Positions 29,833-40,542 of a stretch of DNA of 64,000 nt are shown piece by piece. Within the stretch, counting starts at the first letter, position 1. Each line of letters starts with the position of its first letter. The stretch covers positions 310,001 to 374,000 of the forward strand of contig NZ_JASZYT010000001.1 in assembly GCF_030316765.1 (NCBI RefSeq), in the 5' to 3' direction. The notes below the pieces were generated by a model. That model ran no database searches. It worked only from the letters and a program-made list of their open reading frames with translations, and was not told the DNA's origin. The translations under genes and the position numbers were made by a program. Source of the stretch: Variovorax saccharolyticus. GTDB taxonomy: Bacteria; Pseudomonadota; Gammaproteobacteria; Burkholderiales; Burkholderiaceae_C.

Positions 29833-31974
29833 ATGGTTGAAATCGAACTCGACGGCAAGAAGGTCGACATCGTCGAAGGCAGCATGATCATGCATGCGGC
29901 CGACAAGGCGGGTACCTATATCCCGCACTTCTGCTATCACAAGAAGCTCAGCATCGCGGCCAACTGCCGCATGTGCCTGGTCGACGTCGAAAAGGCGCCC
30001 AAGCCGATGCCGGCCTGCGCCACGCCCGTGACGCAGGGCATGATCGTCCGCACCAAGAGCGACAAGGCCATCAAGGCCCAGCAGTCGGTGATGGAGTTCC
30101 TGCTCATCAACCACCCGCTCGATTGCCCGATCTGCGACCAGGGCGGCGAATGCCAGCTGCAAGACCTGGCCGTGGGCTACGGCGGCTCTTCCTCGCGCTA
30201 CGAGGAAGAAAAGCGCGTCGTCTTCCACAAGGATGTCGGCCCGCTGATCAGCATGGAAGAGATGAGCCGCTGCATCCACTGCACGCGCTGCGTCCGCTTC
30301 GGCCAGGAAGTGGCCGGCGTGATGGAGCTCGGCATGTCGCACCGCGGCGAGCACTCCGAGATCGAGACCTTCCTCGGCGACTCGGTCGACTCCGAGCTGT
30401 CGGGCAACATGATCGACATCTGCCCGGTGGGCGCGCTCACGAGCAAGCCCTTCCGCTACAGCGCCCGGACCTGGGAGCTGTCGCGCCGCAAGTCGGTCAG
30501 CCCGCACGACTCCACCGGCGCCAACCTGATCGTCCAGGTCAAGAACAACCGCGTGATGCGCGTGGTGCCGCTCGAGAACGAAGACGTCAACGAATGCTGG
30601 ATCGCCGACCGCGACCGCTTCTCGTACGAGGCCCTCAACGGCCCCGAGCGCCTGACGCAGCCGATGCTCAAGCAGGGCGGTCAGTGGCAGCAGGTCGACT
30701 GGCAGACCGCGCTCGAATACGTCGCCAATGGCCTGAAGCAGATCAAGGCCGACCACGGTGCCCAGAGCATCGGCACGCTGGTCAGCCCGCACAGCACGCT
30801 CGAGGAGTTGCAGCTGGCCAAGCTGCTGACCCACGGCCTGGGCAGCGGCAACATCGACTACCGCCTGCGCAACGCCGAATTCGGCGCCGCCGAAGGCATC
30901 CGCTGGCTCGGCACTTCGGTGGCTTCGCTGACGCAGCTGCAGCGCACGCTGGTGATCGGCTCGAACCTGCGCAAGGACCATCCGCTGTTCGCGCAGCGCA
31001 TCCGCCAATCGGTGCGCAAGGGTGGGGCGCTGAGCGCCATCACCTCGGCCGAACTGCTGGCCGATGCCGATGCGTGGGCCATGCCGATCGCGAACGCCGC
31101 CATCCTGCCGGCCGACCAGTGGGTGGCCGCGCTGGTCGAACTCGCCGGCGCGATCGCCGAAAGCACCGGCGCCACCGCGCCCGTGGCACTCGATGGCGCC
31201 GCCAGCGACGCCGCCAAGGCCCTGGCCGCATCGCTGCTCGGCGGCGAGCGCAAGGCCATCCTGCTCGGCAATGCCGCAGCCCACCATCCGCGCGCCAGCA
31301 GCCTGCTGGCGCTCGCCAACTGGATCGGCGCCCAGACCGGCGCCAGCGTCGGCTACCTGACCGAAGCCGCCAACACGGTCGGCGCGCAGCTGGTCGGCGC
31401 GCTGCCCAGGGATGGCGCGCTGAATGCCGGCCAGATGCTCGCAGGTGGGCTGAAGGCCGCGCTGCTGCTCAACACCGAGCCGGTGTTCGACTCGGCCGCC
31501 GGCGAAGCCGCGGTCGAAGGCCTCGCGCATGCGCAGATGGTCGTCACGCTGAGCCCCTTCAAGGCCAACCTCGAATTCAGCGACGTGCTGCTGCCGATCG
31601 CTCCCTTCACCGAAACCCCGGGCACCTTCGTCAATGCCGAAGGCCGCCTGCAGAGCTTCCATGCGGTCGTCAAGCCGCAGGGCGAAGCGCGTCCGGCCTG
31701 GAAGGTGCTGCGCGTGCTGGCGAACCTGCTCGGCCTGCCGGGCTTCGCCTTCGAATCCACCGCCGACGTGCTGGCTGACATCGATTCACCGGCCCAGGTG
31801 CCCGCCGGCAAGCTGGCCAACGCCACGGCCGCCGCCGTCGACACCAGCGCCGCTCAGGCGGTGCCGGTGGTCGCGAGCATCTACCAGCTCGACTCGATCG
31901 TGCGCCGCGCGCCTTCGCTGCAACTCACCGCCGATGCCCGCCAGGCAGCGGCCGCCCAGGAGGTGTCGGCATGA
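29833..31974 (+). CDS. nuoG: NADH-quinone oxidoreductase subunit G
   Basis: 713 residues, the large iron-sulfur subunit. The N-terminal [2Fe-2S] domain has [20 protein letters not shown] and PACATPV; a His-Cys3 cluster site [18 protein letters not shown] and a [4Fe-4S] site [17 protein letters not shown] / [11 protein letters not shown] follow. The C-terminal half is molybdopterin-oxidoreductase-like without cofactor, Ala-rich as usual here. Stop overlaps nuoH by four bases. Confidence 0.97.
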   Translation: MVEIELDGKKVDIVEGSMIMHAADKAGTYIPHFCYHKKLSIAANCRMCLVDVEKAPKPMPACATPVTQGMIVRTKSDKAIKAQQSVMEFLLINHPLDCPICDQGGECQLQDLAVGYGGSSSRYEEEKRVVFHKDVGPLISMEEMSRCIHCTRCVRFGQEVAGVMELGMSHRGEHSEIETFLGDSVDSELSGNMIDICPVGALTSKPFRYSARTWELSRRKSVSPHDSTGANLIVQVKNNRVMRVVPLENEDVNECWIADRDRFSYEALNGPERLTQPMLKQGGQWQQVDWQTALEYVANGLKQIKADHGAQSIGTLVSPHSTLEELQLAKLLTHGLGSGNIDYRLRNAEFGAAEGIRWLGTSVASLTQLQRTLVIGSNLRKDHPLFAQRIRQSVRKGGALSAITSAELLADADAWAMPIANAAILPADQWVAALVELAGAIAESTGATAPVALDGAASDAAKALAASLLGGERKAILLGNAAAHHPRASSLLALANWIGAQTGASVGYLTEAANTVGAQLVGALPRDGALNAGQMLAGGLKAALLLNTEPVFDSAAGEAAVEGLAHAQMVVTLSPFKANLEFSDVLLPIAPFTETPGTFVNAEGRLQSFHAVVKPQGEARPAWKVLRVLANLLGLPGFAFESTADVLADIDSPAQVPAGKLANATAAAVDTSAAQAVPVVASIYQLDSIVRRAPSLQLTADARQAAAAQEVSA

Positions 31975-33047
31975 TCGACGCACTGCACGGCTTCGGCATG
32001 GGCCTGGTTTCCGCCGGCTGGTGGACCGGCGTGGTCTGGCCCGTGATCTGGACCCTGATCAAGATCATCGTGGTGGTGCTCCCGCTGATGGGCGCGGTCG
32101 CCTACCTCACGCTGTGGGAACGCAAGGCCATCGGCTTCACGCAGATCCGCATCGGCCCCAACCGCATCGGCCCGCTGGGCCTGCTGCAGCCGATCGCCGA
32201 CGCGCTCAAGCTCCTGACCAAGGAAATCATCCTGCCGTCGGCGGCCAACAAGGGCCTGTTCCTGTTGGGCCCGATCATGACCATCATGCCGGCGCTGGCC
32301 GCCTGGGCCGTGATCCCCTTCGGTCCCGACGTGGCGCTGGCGAACATCAACGCCGGCCTGCTGTTCGTGATGGCCATCACCTCGCTCGAAGTCTACGGCG
32401 TGATCATCGCCGGCTGGGCCTCGAACTCGAAGTACGCCTTCCTGGGCGCGCTGCGTGCCTCGGCCCAGATGGTCAGCTACGAAATCGCGATGGGCTTCTG
32501 CTTCGTCGTCGTGCTGATGGTCTCCGCCAGCCTCAACATGACCGACATCGTGACCGGGCAGGGCAAGGGCCACTTCGCCTCGATGGGCATCGGCTTCCTG
32601 TCGTGGAACTGGCTGTCGCTGCTGCCGATCTTCGTCGTCTACTTCATCTCGGGCCTGGCCGAGACCAACCGCCACCCCTTCGACGTCGTCGAAGGCGAAT
32701 CGGAAATCGTCGCCGGCCACATGATCGAGTACTCGGGCATGAGCTTCGCGATGTTCTTCCTGGCCGAGTACGCCAACATGTGGCTGGTCTCGATCCTGTG
32801 CGCGGTGCTGTTCCTCGGCGGCTGGCTGCCCCCGTTCGACTTCCTGGCCTTCATCCCGGGCTGGATCTGGCTCGGCATCAAGACCTTCTGCGTGGTCACC
32901 ATGTTCCTCTGGGTCCGCTCGACCTTCCCGCGCTTCCGCTATGACCAGATCATGCGGCTGGGCTGGAAGATCTTCATTCCGGTCACCTTGGTGTGGCTGG
33001 TGGTGGTCGGCGCCTGGATGCAGACCCCCTTCAACATCTGGAAATAA
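31971..33047 (+). CDS. nuoH: NADH-quinone oxidoreductase subunit H
   Basis: 358-residue membrane subunit next to the quinone chamber; about eight TM helices. Conserved [40 protein letters not shown] and [21 protein letters not shown] are present. An extra N-terminal segment ([20 protein letters not shown]) is typical of the betaproteobacterial form. nuoI begins 11 bases after the stop. Confidence 0.98.
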   Translation: MIDALHGFGMGLVSAGWWTGVVWPVIWTLIKIIVVVLPLMGAVAYLTLWERKAIGFTQIRIGPNRIGPLGLLQPIADALKLLTKEIILPSAANKGLFLLGPIMTIMPALAAWAVIPFGPDVALANINAGLLFVMAITSLEVYGVIIAGWASNSKYAFLGALRASAQMVSYEIAMGFCFVVVLMVSASLNMTDIVTGQGKGHFASMGIGFLSWNWLSLLPIFVVYFISGLAETNRHPFDVVEGESEIVAGHMIEYSGMSFAMFFLAEYANMWLVSILCAVLFLGGWLPPFDFLAFIPGWIWLGIKTFCVVTMFLWVRSTFPRFRYDQIMRLGWKIFIPVTLVWLVVVGAWMQTPFNIWK

Positions 33048-33058
33048 CTGGAACTGCC

Positions 33059-33601
33059 ATGACTGCGCCCTCCGCCAGCGCGCTTGCGCGCTCCTCCACC
33101 ACTGCGTCCGCGCCGTTCTCGCTCAAGGACTTCCTGTCCAGCTTCATGCTGGTGGAATTGTTCAAGGGCCTGGCGCTGACCGGCAAGTACGCCTTCAGCC
33201 GCAAGATCACCGTCCAGTTCCCTGAAGAGAAGACGCCGCTGTCGCCGCGCTTCCGGGGCCTGCACGCGCTGCGCCGCTACGAGAACGGCGAAGAGCGCTG
33301 CATCGCCTGCAAGCTCTGCGAGGCCGTCTGCCCGGCGCTCGCGATCACGATCGAATCCGACGTGCGCGACGACGGCTCGCGCCGCACCACGCGCTACGAC
33401 ATCGACCTGACCAAGTGCATCTTCTGCGGCTTCTGCGAAGAAAGCTGCCCGGTCGACTCGATCGTCGAGACCCACATCTTCGAATACCACGGCGAGAAGC
33501 GGGGCGACCTGTACTTCACCAAGGACATGCTGCTCGCCGTCGGCGACCGCTACGAAAAAGAGATCGCCGCCAACAAGGCGGCCGACGCCAAGTACCGCTG
33601 A
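33059..33601 (+). CDS. nuoI: NADH-quinone oxidoreductase subunit I
   Basis: 180 residues with two [4Fe-4S] clusters N6a and N6b: [13 protein letters not shown] (about 81-93) and [13 protein letters not shown] (about 120-132). It links NuoG to NuoB in the electron path. The N-terminus has a Ser/Ala-rich extension of about 20 residues before [20 protein letters not shown]; the ATG at 33059 is the first in frame after nuoH. Confidence 0.97.
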   Translation: MTAPSASALARSSTTASAPFSLKDFLSSFMLVELFKGLALTGKYAFSRKITVQFPEEKTPLSPRFRGLHALRRYENGEERCIACKLCEAVCPALAITIESDVRDDGSRRTTRYDIDLTKCIFCGFCEESCPVDSIVETHIFEYHGEKRGDLYFTKDMLLAVGDRYEKEIAANKAADAKYR

Positions 33602-33639
33602 AGCCTGAGCCCGAAGCTCGAAGAAAACGAAGTCGATCC

Positions 33640-34287
33640 ATGGACGTCAAGACCGGTCTGTTCTATCTGTTTGCCGCGGTGCTGCTGTTCGCAGCCTTCC
33701 GCGTCATCACCGCGCGCAACCCCGTGTATGCGGCGCTCTACCTGGTGCTGGCGTTCTTCCAGGCATCGGCCATCTGGCTCCTGCTGCGCGCGGAATTCCT
33801 CGCGATCTCGCTGGTGCTGGTCTACGTCGGGGCGGTGATGGTGCTGTTCCTGTTCGTCGTCATGATGCTGGACATCAATGTCGAGGGCCTGCGCGAGGGC
33901 TTCTGGAAGCACTTCCCGCTGGCCGCCGGCGTCGGCGCGCTGATCGCGCTCGAGATGGCCGCGGTGCTGATGGGCGGCTTCCGCCTGAGCGCGCCCAAGA
34001 GCCCGCTGGCTTCCGGCCCGGACACCTCGAACACGCTCGAACTCGGCAAGCTGCTCTATACGGAATATCTCTACCCGCTGGAGATCGCCGCCGTGATCCT
34101 GCTGGTGGCGATCATCGCCGCCATCGCGCTGACCCTGCGCCGCCGCAAGGACAGCAAGTACGTGAACCCGGCCGACCAGGTCCGCGTGAAGGCGCGCGAC
34201 CGCGTGCGCATCGTGCAGGTGCCCGTCACGCGCCAGGCTGAACCGGTTGCGGAACAACCCGCGGCCGCAGCGGAGACCAAGGCATGA
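33640..34287 (+). CDS. nuoJ: NADH-quinone oxidoreductase subunit J
   Basis: 215-residue membrane subunit ([20 protein letters not shown]), five TM segments with [20 protein letters not shown] holding the conserved pi-bulge helix region. The C-terminus extends about 45 residues beyond the last TM as a basic then Ala/Glu-rich tail ([19 protein letters not shown]...). The stop overlaps the nuoK start (ATGA). Confidence 0.96.
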   Translation: MDVKTGLFYLFAAVLLFAAFRVITARNPVYAALYLVLAFFQASAIWLLLRAEFLAISLVLVYVGAVMVLFLFVVMMLDINVEGLREGFWKHFPLAAGVGALIALEMAAVLMGGFRLSAPKSPLASGPDTSNTLELGKLLYTEYLYPLEIAAVILLVAIIAAIALTLRRRKDSKYVNPADQVRVKARDRVRIVQVPVTRQAEPVAEQPAAAAETKA

Positions 34288-34592
34288 CGCTCACGCTCGG
34301 ACATTTCCTCTCGCTCGGCGCGATGCTGTTCGCGCTGTCGGTGATCGGCATCTTCCTGAACCGCAAGAACCTGATCGTGCTGCTGATGTGCGTGGAGCTG
34401 ATGCTGCTCGCGGTCAACATGAACTTCGTCGCCTTCTCGTATTTCCTCGGCGACATGCACGGCCAGATCTTCGTCTTCTTCATCCTGACGGTCGCGGCGG
34501 CCGAGTCGGCCATCGGGCTGGCGCTGCTGGTGCTGCTGTTCCGCAACAAGTCGAACATCAACGTCGACGAGCTCAACGCGCTCAAGGGCTGA
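34284..34592 (+). CDS. nuoK: NADH-quinone oxidoreductase subunit K
   Basis: 102 residues, three TM helices, with conserved [20 protein letters not shown] carrying the proton-channel glutamate, and [20 protein letters not shown] carrying the second. Normal length. nuoL follows 13 bases later. Confidence 0.97.
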   Translation: MTLTLGHFLSLGAMLFALSVIGIFLNRKNLIVLLMCVELMLLAVNMNFVAFSYFLGDMHGQIFVFFILTVAAAESAIGLALLVLLFRNKSNINVDELNALKG

Positions 34593-34605
34593 AGAAGGTT
34601 TACTC

Positions 34606-36624
34606 ATGAGCGCTACTCTTTCCGCATCCACCCTGCTGGCCGTTCCGCTGGCGCCGCTGGTCGGCGCCGTCGTCGCCGGCCTGTTCGGCACCAAGTTCGG
34701 CGGCAACCACATCGGCCGCCGCGTCACCCATTCGCTGACCATCCTCGGCGTGCTGGTGTCCTTCATCATCTCCGCCATGACGCTCAAGAGCGTGGTGAGC
34801 GACGGCGCGCATTTCAATGCCACCATCTACGAGTGGATGATGGTCGGCGGCCTGCGCATGGAAGTCGGCTTCCTGGTCGACGGCCTGACCGCGATGATGA
34901 TGTGCGTCGTGACCTTCGTGTCGCTGATGGTGCACATCTACACCATCGGCTACATGGAAGAAGACGAGGGCTACAACCGCTTCTTCGCCTACATCTCGCT
35001 GTTCACCTTCTCGATGCTGATGCTCGTCATGAGCAACAACATGCTCCAGCTGTTCTTCGGCTGGGAGGCGGTGGGCCTGGTGTCCTACCTGCTGATCGGC
35101 TTCTGGTACAACCGGCCGACCGCGATCTTCGCCAACATGAAGGCCTTCCTGGTCAACCGCGTGGGCGACTTCGGCTTCATCCTCGGCATCGGCCTGATCG
35201 CCGCCTATGCCGGCACGCTGAACTACGGCGAAGCCTTCGCCAAGGCCGATGCGCTGGCCAAGATCACGTTCCCGGGCACCGAGTGGATGCTGATCACGGT
35301 GATCTGCATCTGCCTGTTCATCGGCGCGATGGGCAAGAGCGCGCAGTTCCCGCTGCACGTCTGGCTGCCCGATTCGATGGAAGGCCCGACCCCGATCTCG
35401 GCGCTGATCCACGCGGCGACCATGGTCACGGCCGGCATCTTCATGGTGGCGCGCATGTCGCCGCTGTTCGAGCTGAGCGACACCGCACTGAGCTTCATCC
35501 TCGTGATCGGCGCCATCACCGCGCTGTTCATGGGCTTCCTGGGCGTCATCCAGAACGACATCAAGCGCGTGGTGGCCTATTCCACGCTGTCGCAGCTCGG
35601 CTACATGACGGTGGCGCTCGGCGCCTCGGCCTACTCGGTCGCCGTGTTCCACCTGATGACCCACGCCTTCTTCAAGGCGCTGCTGTTCCTCGGCGCCGGC
35701 TCGGTGATCATCGGCATGCACCACAACCAGGACATGCGCTGGATGGGCAACGTGCGCAAGTACATGCCGATCACCTGGATCACCTCGCTGGTGGGCTCGC
35801 TGGCGCTGATCGGTACGCCGTTCTTCTCGGGCTTCTATTCGAAGGACAGCATCATCGAGGCGGTGCACGAGAGCCACCTGTGGGGTTCGGGCTTCGCCTA
35901 CTTCGCAGTGCTGGCGAGCGTGTTCGTCACCGCCCTGTATTCGTTCCGCATGTATTTCATGGTCTTCCACGGCAAGGAGCGCTTTGACCAGAACCCGGAC
36001 GCGCACCACGACGACCATGGCCACGGCCACGACGACCATCACGAACCGCACGAGTCGCCGTGGGTGGTCTGGGTGCCGCTGGTGGCGCTGGCGATCCCGT
36101 CGGTCGTGATCGGCTTCATGACCATCGGGCCGATGCTCTACGGCGATTTCTTCAAGGGCGCGATCTTCGTCGACGCCGGCAAGCACGAAGCCATGAAGGA
36201 GCTGGCCGAGGCCTTCCACGGCCCGGTGGCGATGGCCATCCACGGCCTGACGGCAGCGCCGTTCTGGCTCGCGCTCTCCGGCGTGGTGGTGGCCTGGTAC
36301 CTGTACCTGATCAATCCGGCAGTGCCGGCCGCGATCAAGCGCGCCTTCGGCCCGATCTACACCCTGCTCGAGAACAAGTACTACATGGACTGGTTCAACG
36401 AGAACGTCATCGCACGCGCCACCCGCGCCCTGGGCACCGGGCTCTGGAAGGGCGGCGACCAGGGGATCATCGACGGCGGCATCGTCAACGGCTCCTGGAA
36501 GCTGGTCGGCCGCATCGCCGGCGCGGTGCGCTGGCTGCAGTCGGGCTATATCTATCACTACGCCTTCTCGATGTTGATCGGCATCTTCATCCTGATGTCG
36601 TACTTCGTCTGGTTCAAGCGCTAA
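34606..36624 (+). CDS. nuoL: NADH-quinone oxidoreductase subunit L
   Basis: 672-residue antiporter-like proton-pumping subunit with the long lateral helix. Conserved FFGWEAVGLVSYLLIGFWYN, LPDSMEGPTPISALIHAATM and the KDSIIEAVHE region are present. Between TM segments, around residues 466-483, lies a strikingly histidine/aspartate-rich loop (HHDDHGHGHDDHHEPH). Stop at 36624; nuoM follows 24 bases later with a good Shine-Dalgarno. Confidence 0.98.
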   Translation: MSATLSASTLLAVPLAPLVGAVVAGLFGTKFGGNHIGRRVTHSLTILGVLVSFIISAMTLKSVVSDGAHFNATIYEWMMVGGLRMEVGFLVDGLTAMMMCVVTFVSLMVHIYTIGYMEEDEGYNRFFAYISLFTFSMLMLVMSNNMLQLFFGWEAVGLVSYLLIGFWYNRPTAIFANMKAFLVNRVGDFGFILGIGLIAAYAGTLNYGEAFAKADALAKITFPGTEWMLITVICICLFIGAMGKSAQFPLHVWLPDSMEGPTPISALIHAATMVTAGIFMVARMSPLFELSDTALSFILVIGAITALFMGFLGVIQNDIKRVVAYSTLSQLGYMTVALGASAYSVAVFHLMTHAFFKALLFLGAGSVIIGMHHNQDMRWMGNVRKYMPITWITSLVGSLALIGTPFFSGFYSKDSIIEAVHESHLWGSGFAYFAVLASVFVTALYSFRMYFMVFHGKERFDQNPDAHHDDHGHGHDDHHEPHESPWVVWVPLVALAIPSVVIGFMTIGPMLYGDFFKGAIFVDAGKHEAMKELAEAFHGPVAMAIHGLTAAPFWLALSGVVVAWYLYLINPAVPAAIKRAFGPIYTLLENKYYMDWFNENVIARATRALGTGLWKGGDQGIIDGGIVNGSWKLVGRIAGAVRWLQSGYIYHYAFSMLIGIFILMSYFVWFKR

Positions 36625-36648
36625 GCGGCTCTCTGGAGAAAAACAAAA

Positions 36649-38124
36649 ATGGGTTTGTTGAGCCTTGCCATCTGGATGCCGATCGTCATCGGCGCCGTGC
36701 TGTTGGCCTTCGGTCGGGATGAGCACGCCAGGGGCGTCCGCTGGGTCGCGCTCGTCGGCTCGATCGCGAGCTTCCTGGTCACGCTGCCGCTCTGGTCGCG
36801 CTTCCAGAACGGCACCGCAGCGATGCAGTTCGTCGAGAAGGCGCCCTGGATCCAGCGCTTCAATATCAGCTACCACATCGGCCTGGACGGCATCTCGTTC
36901 TGGCTGGTGCTGCTGACCGCCTTCATCACCGTGATCGTCGTGATCTCGGCCTGGCAGGTGATCACCGAGCGCGTGAACCAGTACATGGGCGCCTTCCTGA
37001 TCCTCTCGGGCTTCATGATCGGCACCTTCTCGGCGCTCGACGGCCTGCTGTTCTACGTCTTCTTCGAAGCCACGCTGATCCCGATGTACCTGATCATCGG
37101 CATCTGGGGCGGCCCGAACAAGATCTACGCGGCCTTCAAGTTCTTCCTCTACACGCTGCTCGGCTCGCTCCTGATGCTGGTCGCGCTGATCTACCTGTAC
37201 AACCAGTCGGGCGGCAGCTTCGACATCCTGACCTGGCACAAGCTGCCGCTGTCGGGCACCGCGCAGACCTTCCTGTTCTTCGCCTTCTTCGCGGCCTTCG
37301 CGGTCAAGGTGCCGATGTGGCCGGTCCACACGTGGTTGCCGGACGTGCACGTCGAGGCTCCCACGGGCGGTTCCGCGGTGCTGGCGGCGATCATGCTGAA
37401 GCTCGGCGCCTACGGCTTCCTGCGCTTCTCGATGCCGATCGCACCCGATGCCTCGCACGAATGGGCCTGGCTCATGATCGCGCTGTCGCTGATCGCGGTG
37501 ATCTACGTCGGCCTGGTGGCGCTGGTCCAGCAGGACATGAAGAAGCTGGTGGCCTATTCGTCGGTCGCCCACATGGGCTTCGTGACGCTCGGCTTCTTCA
37601 TCTTCAACGAACTCGGCGTGGCCGGCGGCATCGTCCAGATGATCGCCCACGGTTTCGTCTCGGGCGCGATGTTCCTGTGCATCGGCGTGCTCTACGACCG
37701 CGTGCACTCGCGCCAGATCGCCGACTACGGCGGCGTGGTCAACACCATGCCCAAGTTCGCCGCCTTCGCGCTGCTGTTCGCGATGGCCAACTGCGGCCTG
37801 CCCGCGACCGCCGGCTTCGTCGGCGAATGGATGGTGATCCTCGGCGCGGTCAAGGCCAACTTCTGGCTCGGCTTCGGTGCCGCCACGGCACTGATCTTCG
37901 GCGCCGCCTACACGCTGTGGATGTACAAGCGGGTCTACCTGGGACCGGTCGCCAACGACCATGTCAAGGAACTCTCCGACATCGATGCACGCGAGTTCCT
38001 GATGCTGGCACTGCTCGCTGCGGCGGTGCTGTGGATGGGCCTCTATCCGAAGCCCTTCACCGATGTGATGAATGCCTCCGTGGATGGGTTGCTGCAGCAC
38101 ATGTCCATCTCCAAGCTGCCGTAA
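36649..38124 (+). CDS. nuoM: NADH-quinone oxidoreductase subunit M
   Basis: 491-residue antiporter-like subunit (MGLLSLAIWMPIVIGAVLLA), about 14 TM segments, with the conserved channel residues in FFEATLIPMYLIIGIWGG (glutamate) and PVHTWLPDVHVEAPTGGSAV, plus QQDMKKLVAYSSVAHMGFVT. nuoN begins nine bases after the stop. Confidence 0.98.
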   Translation: MGLLSLAIWMPIVIGAVLLAFGRDEHARGVRWVALVGSIASFLVTLPLWSRFQNGTAAMQFVEKAPWIQRFNISYHIGLDGISFWLVLLTAFITVIVVISAWQVITERVNQYMGAFLILSGFMIGTFSALDGLLFYVFFEATLIPMYLIIGIWGGPNKIYAAFKFFLYTLLGSLLMLVALIYLYNQSGGSFDILTWHKLPLSGTAQTFLFFAFFAAFAVKVPMWPVHTWLPDVHVEAPTGGSAVLAAIMLKLGAYGFLRFSMPIAPDASHEWAWLMIALSLIAVIYVGLVALVQQDMKKLVAYSSVAHMGFVTLGFFIFNELGVAGGIVQMIAHGFVSGAMFLCIGVLYDRVHSRQIADYGGVVNTMPKFAAFALLFAMANCGLPATAGFVGEWMVILGAVKANFWLGFGAATALIFGAAYTLWMYKRVYLGPVANDHVKELSDIDAREFLMLALLAAAVLWMGLYPKPFTDVMNASVDGLLQHMSISKLP

Positions 38125-38133
38125 GAGAAAAAG

Positions 38134-39621
38134 ATGATTGACAAACTCAGCTGGATGACGATCTACCCCGAGGTGGTATTGCTGATCATGGCCTGCGTCA
38201 TTGCGCTGGTCGATCTCGCCTCGACCAGCCCGCGCCGCACCGGCACCTACGTGCTGACCCTGCTCACGCTCGCGATCATCGCGGTGCTGACCGGCTTCAA
38301 CGCCTCCCTGGGCAAGACGATCTACGGCTTCGGCGGCATGGTGGTCAGCGACCCGATGGGCAACTGGCTCAAGTGCTTCTCGACCCTTGCGCTGATGGTC
38401 ACGCTGGTCTACGGCCGGCCCTATGCGGCCGACCGCGGCATGCTGCGCGGCGGCGAGATGTTCACGCTCAGCCTGTTCTCGCTGCTGGGCATGTTCGTGA
38501 TGATCTCGGGCAGCAACTTCCTGCTGATCTACCTCGGCCTCGAATTGCTGACGCTCTCCAGCTACGCGCTGGTGGCGCTGCGCCGCGACAACGCGGTCGC
38601 CAGCGAAGCCGCGATGAAGTACTTCGTGCTCGGCGCGATGGCCAGCGGCTTCCTGCTGTACGGCCTGTCGATGATGTACGGCGCCACCGGCTCGCTCGAC
38701 ATCAACCAGGTGGTCAAGGCGATCGCCAGCCGCCAGGTGAACCACCAGGTGCTGGTGTTCGGCCTGGTCTTCATCGTCGCCGGCCTGGCCTTCAAGGTCG
38801 GGGCTGCCCCGTTCCACATGTGGGTGCCCGACGTCTACCAGGGCGCGCCGACCGCGGTCACGCTGATGATCGGTGCCGCGCCCGAACTGGCCGCCTTCGC
38901 GATCATCATCCGCCTGCTGGTCGAAGGCCTGCTGCCGCTGGCGTTCGACTGGCAGCAGATGCTGGCGCTGCTGGCGATCGCCTCGCTGCTCGTGGGCAAC
39001 CTGGCGGCCATCGCGCAGACCAACCTCAAGCGGATGCTGGCCTACTCGACCATCGCGCAGATGGGCTTCATGCTGCTCGGCCTGGTGGCGGGCGTGGTCA
39101 ACGGCAACACCTACAACGCCCAGTTCGCCTACAGCGCCGCGATGTTCTACATCGTGACCTACGTGCTGACCACGCTGGCGAGCTTCGGCATCATCCTGCT
39201 GCTGGCGCGCGAAGGCTTCGAGAGCGAGGAGATCACCGATCTCGCCGGCCTCAACCAGCGCAGCCCGCTGTACGCCGGCGTGATGGCGATCGCCATGTTC
39301 TCCCTGGCCGGGATTCCCCCGCTGGTCGGCTTCTACGCCAAGCTGGCGGTGCTGCAGGCGCTGATCGCCTCGGGCCAGGCGATCTACATCGGCCTCGCGG
39401 TGTTCGCGGTCGTGATGTCGCTGATCGGCGCCTTCTACTACCTGCGGGTCGTCAAGGTGATGTACTTCGACGCCCCGGTGACGGCGAGCACGGTGTCGGC
39501 ACCGGGCGACGTGCGCACCGTGCTGACGCTCAACGGCGCCCTGATCCTGATCCTCGGGATCGTGCCTGGCGGCCTCATGACGCTGTGCGCGAACGCGATC
39601 GTGGCCACTCTGGCCACCTGA
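38134..39621 (+). CDS. nuoN: NADH-quinone oxidoreductase subunit N
   Basis: 495-residue third antiporter-like subunit, about 14 TM helices: [40 protein letters not shown] and [20 protein letters not shown] are conserved. Completes the 14-subunit complex I set; no nuo gene is missing or broken. Confidence 0.98.
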   Translation: MIDKLSWMTIYPEVVLLIMACVIALVDLASTSPRRTGTYVLTLLTLAIIAVLTGFNASLGKTIYGFGGMVVSDPMGNWLKCFSTLALMVTLVYGRPYAADRGMLRGGEMFTLSLFSLLGMFVMISGSNFLLIYLGLELLTLSSYALVALRRDNAVASEAAMKYFVLGAMASGFLLYGLSMMYGATGSLDINQVVKAIASRQVNHQVLVFGLVFIVAGLAFKVGAAPFHMWVPDVYQGAPTAVTLMIGAAPELAAFAIIIRLLVEGLLPLAFDWQQMLALLAIASLLVGNLAAIAQTNLKRMLAYSTIAQMGFMLLGLVAGVVNGNTYNAQFAYSAAMFYIVTYVLTTLASFGIILLLAREGFESEEITDLAGLNQRSPLYAGVMAIAMFSLAGIPPLVGFYAKLAVLQALIASGQAIYIGLAVFAVVMSLIGAFYYLRVVKVMYFDAPVTASTVSAPGDVRTVLTLNGALILILGIVPGGLMTLCANAIVATLAT

Positions 39622-39628
39622 GCGCCAC

Positions 39629-39943
39629 GTGTCGCAGAGCGCGTCGGTCTGGATGGTGCTGGGCGTCGCGCTGCTGGCGGCCAACCTGCCTTTCCTCAAC
39701 GAGCGCCTGTTCGCGCTGGTGCCGCTCGCGGCGCACCGCAAGTCGCTGGCCATCCGGCTGGGCGAACTGGTGATCCTCTATTTCGCCGCCGGCGGCATCG
39801 GACTGCTGTTCGAGCGCCGGGTCGGGCAGATCGCATCTCAGGGCTGGGAGTTCTATGCGGTCACGGGCGCGCTCTTCGTGGTGCTCGCCTTTCCCGGCTT
39901 CACCTGGCGCTATCTCATGAAGCACCGACACGCTGGGCACTGA
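39629..39943 (+). CDS. DUF2818 small membrane protein
   Basis: 104 residues from GTG at 39629, seven bases after nuoN. Three hydrophobic segments (VWMVLGVALLAANLPFLNE, LVILYFAAGGIGLLFERRV, YAVTGALFVVLAFPGFTWRY). Matches the DUF2818 family, found next to nuoN in betaproteobacteria. Its position makes a role in complex I assembly or stability plausible, but no function is established from sequence. Confidence 0.8.
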   Translation: MSQSASVWMVLGVALLAANLPFLNERLFALVPLAAHRKSLAIRLGELVILYFAAGGIGLLFERRVGQIASQGWEFYAVTGALFVVLAFPGFTWRYLMKHRHAGH

Positions 39944-39944
39944 C

Positions 39945-40535
39945 ATGACCGACAAGCACCTCAAGGAAGAACTCACGGCCAGCGAACTGCTGTTCAAGGG
40001 CAGCTTCCTGCATGCCAAGCGCGACACGGTGCGCCTGCCCGACGGCCACAGCGCGACGCGGGAGTACGTGGTGCACCCGGGCGCCGTCGTGGTGGTGCCG
40101 CTGCTCGACGACGGCCGCGTGGTGCTGGAGCGCCAGTTCCGCTACCCGGTCGGCCATGTGATGACCGAGTTCCCGGCGGGCAAGCTCGACGCCGGCGAGG
40201 AGCCGCTGTCGTGCGGCCAACGCGAACTGCTCGAGGAAACCGGCTACACGGCCCGCGAGTGGGCGCGCGCCGGCGCGATGCACCTGGCGGTCGCCTATTC
40301 GACCGAGATCATCCATGTCTATTTCGCCCGCGGCCTGACGCTGGGCGACCGGCAGCTCGACCACGGCGAGTTCCTCGACGTGATCGCGGCCACGCCCGAG
40401 GAACTGATGGCCTGGTGCCGCGACGGCACGGTGTCGGACGCCAAGACCCTGACCTGCACCCTGTGGCTGCAAAACGTGCTGTCGGGCGCATGGGTGCTCG
40501 ACTGGCACGACGCGTCTTCGCCCGTCGGCAGATAA
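39945..40535 (+). CDS. NUDIX hydrolase, ADP-ribose pyrophosphatase type
   Basis: 196 residues. The Nudix box reads G-K-L-D-A-G-E-E-P through RELLEETGYT (about residues 83-105), fitting GX5EX7REUXEEXGU. A proline-rich lead-in and VVVPLLDDGRVVLERQFRYP resemble NudF-type ADP-ribose pyrophosphatases. Starts two bases after the DUF2818 stop, so probably read on the nuo transcript; hydrolysis of ADP-ribose from NAD breakdown would suit that neighbourhood (inference). Confidence 0.85.
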   Translation: MTDKHLKEELTASELLFKGSFLHAKRDTVRLPDGHSATREYVVHPGAVVVVPLLDDGRVVLERQFRYPVGHVMTEFPAGKLDAGEEPLSCGQRELLEETGYTAREWARAGAMHLAVAYSTEIIHVYFARGLTLGDRQLDHGEFLDVIAATPEELMAWCRDGTVSDAKTLTCTLWLQNVLSGAWVLDWHDASSPVGR

Positions 40536-40542
40536 TCGGGGC

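Noticed and set aside
34600..39753. A 1717-codon open frame on the minus strand opposite nuoL-nuoN
   Set aside because: It is exactly antisense to three well-recognised complex I genes; its product is His/Asp/Arg/Gln-rich with no domain, as expected from high-GC codon bias.
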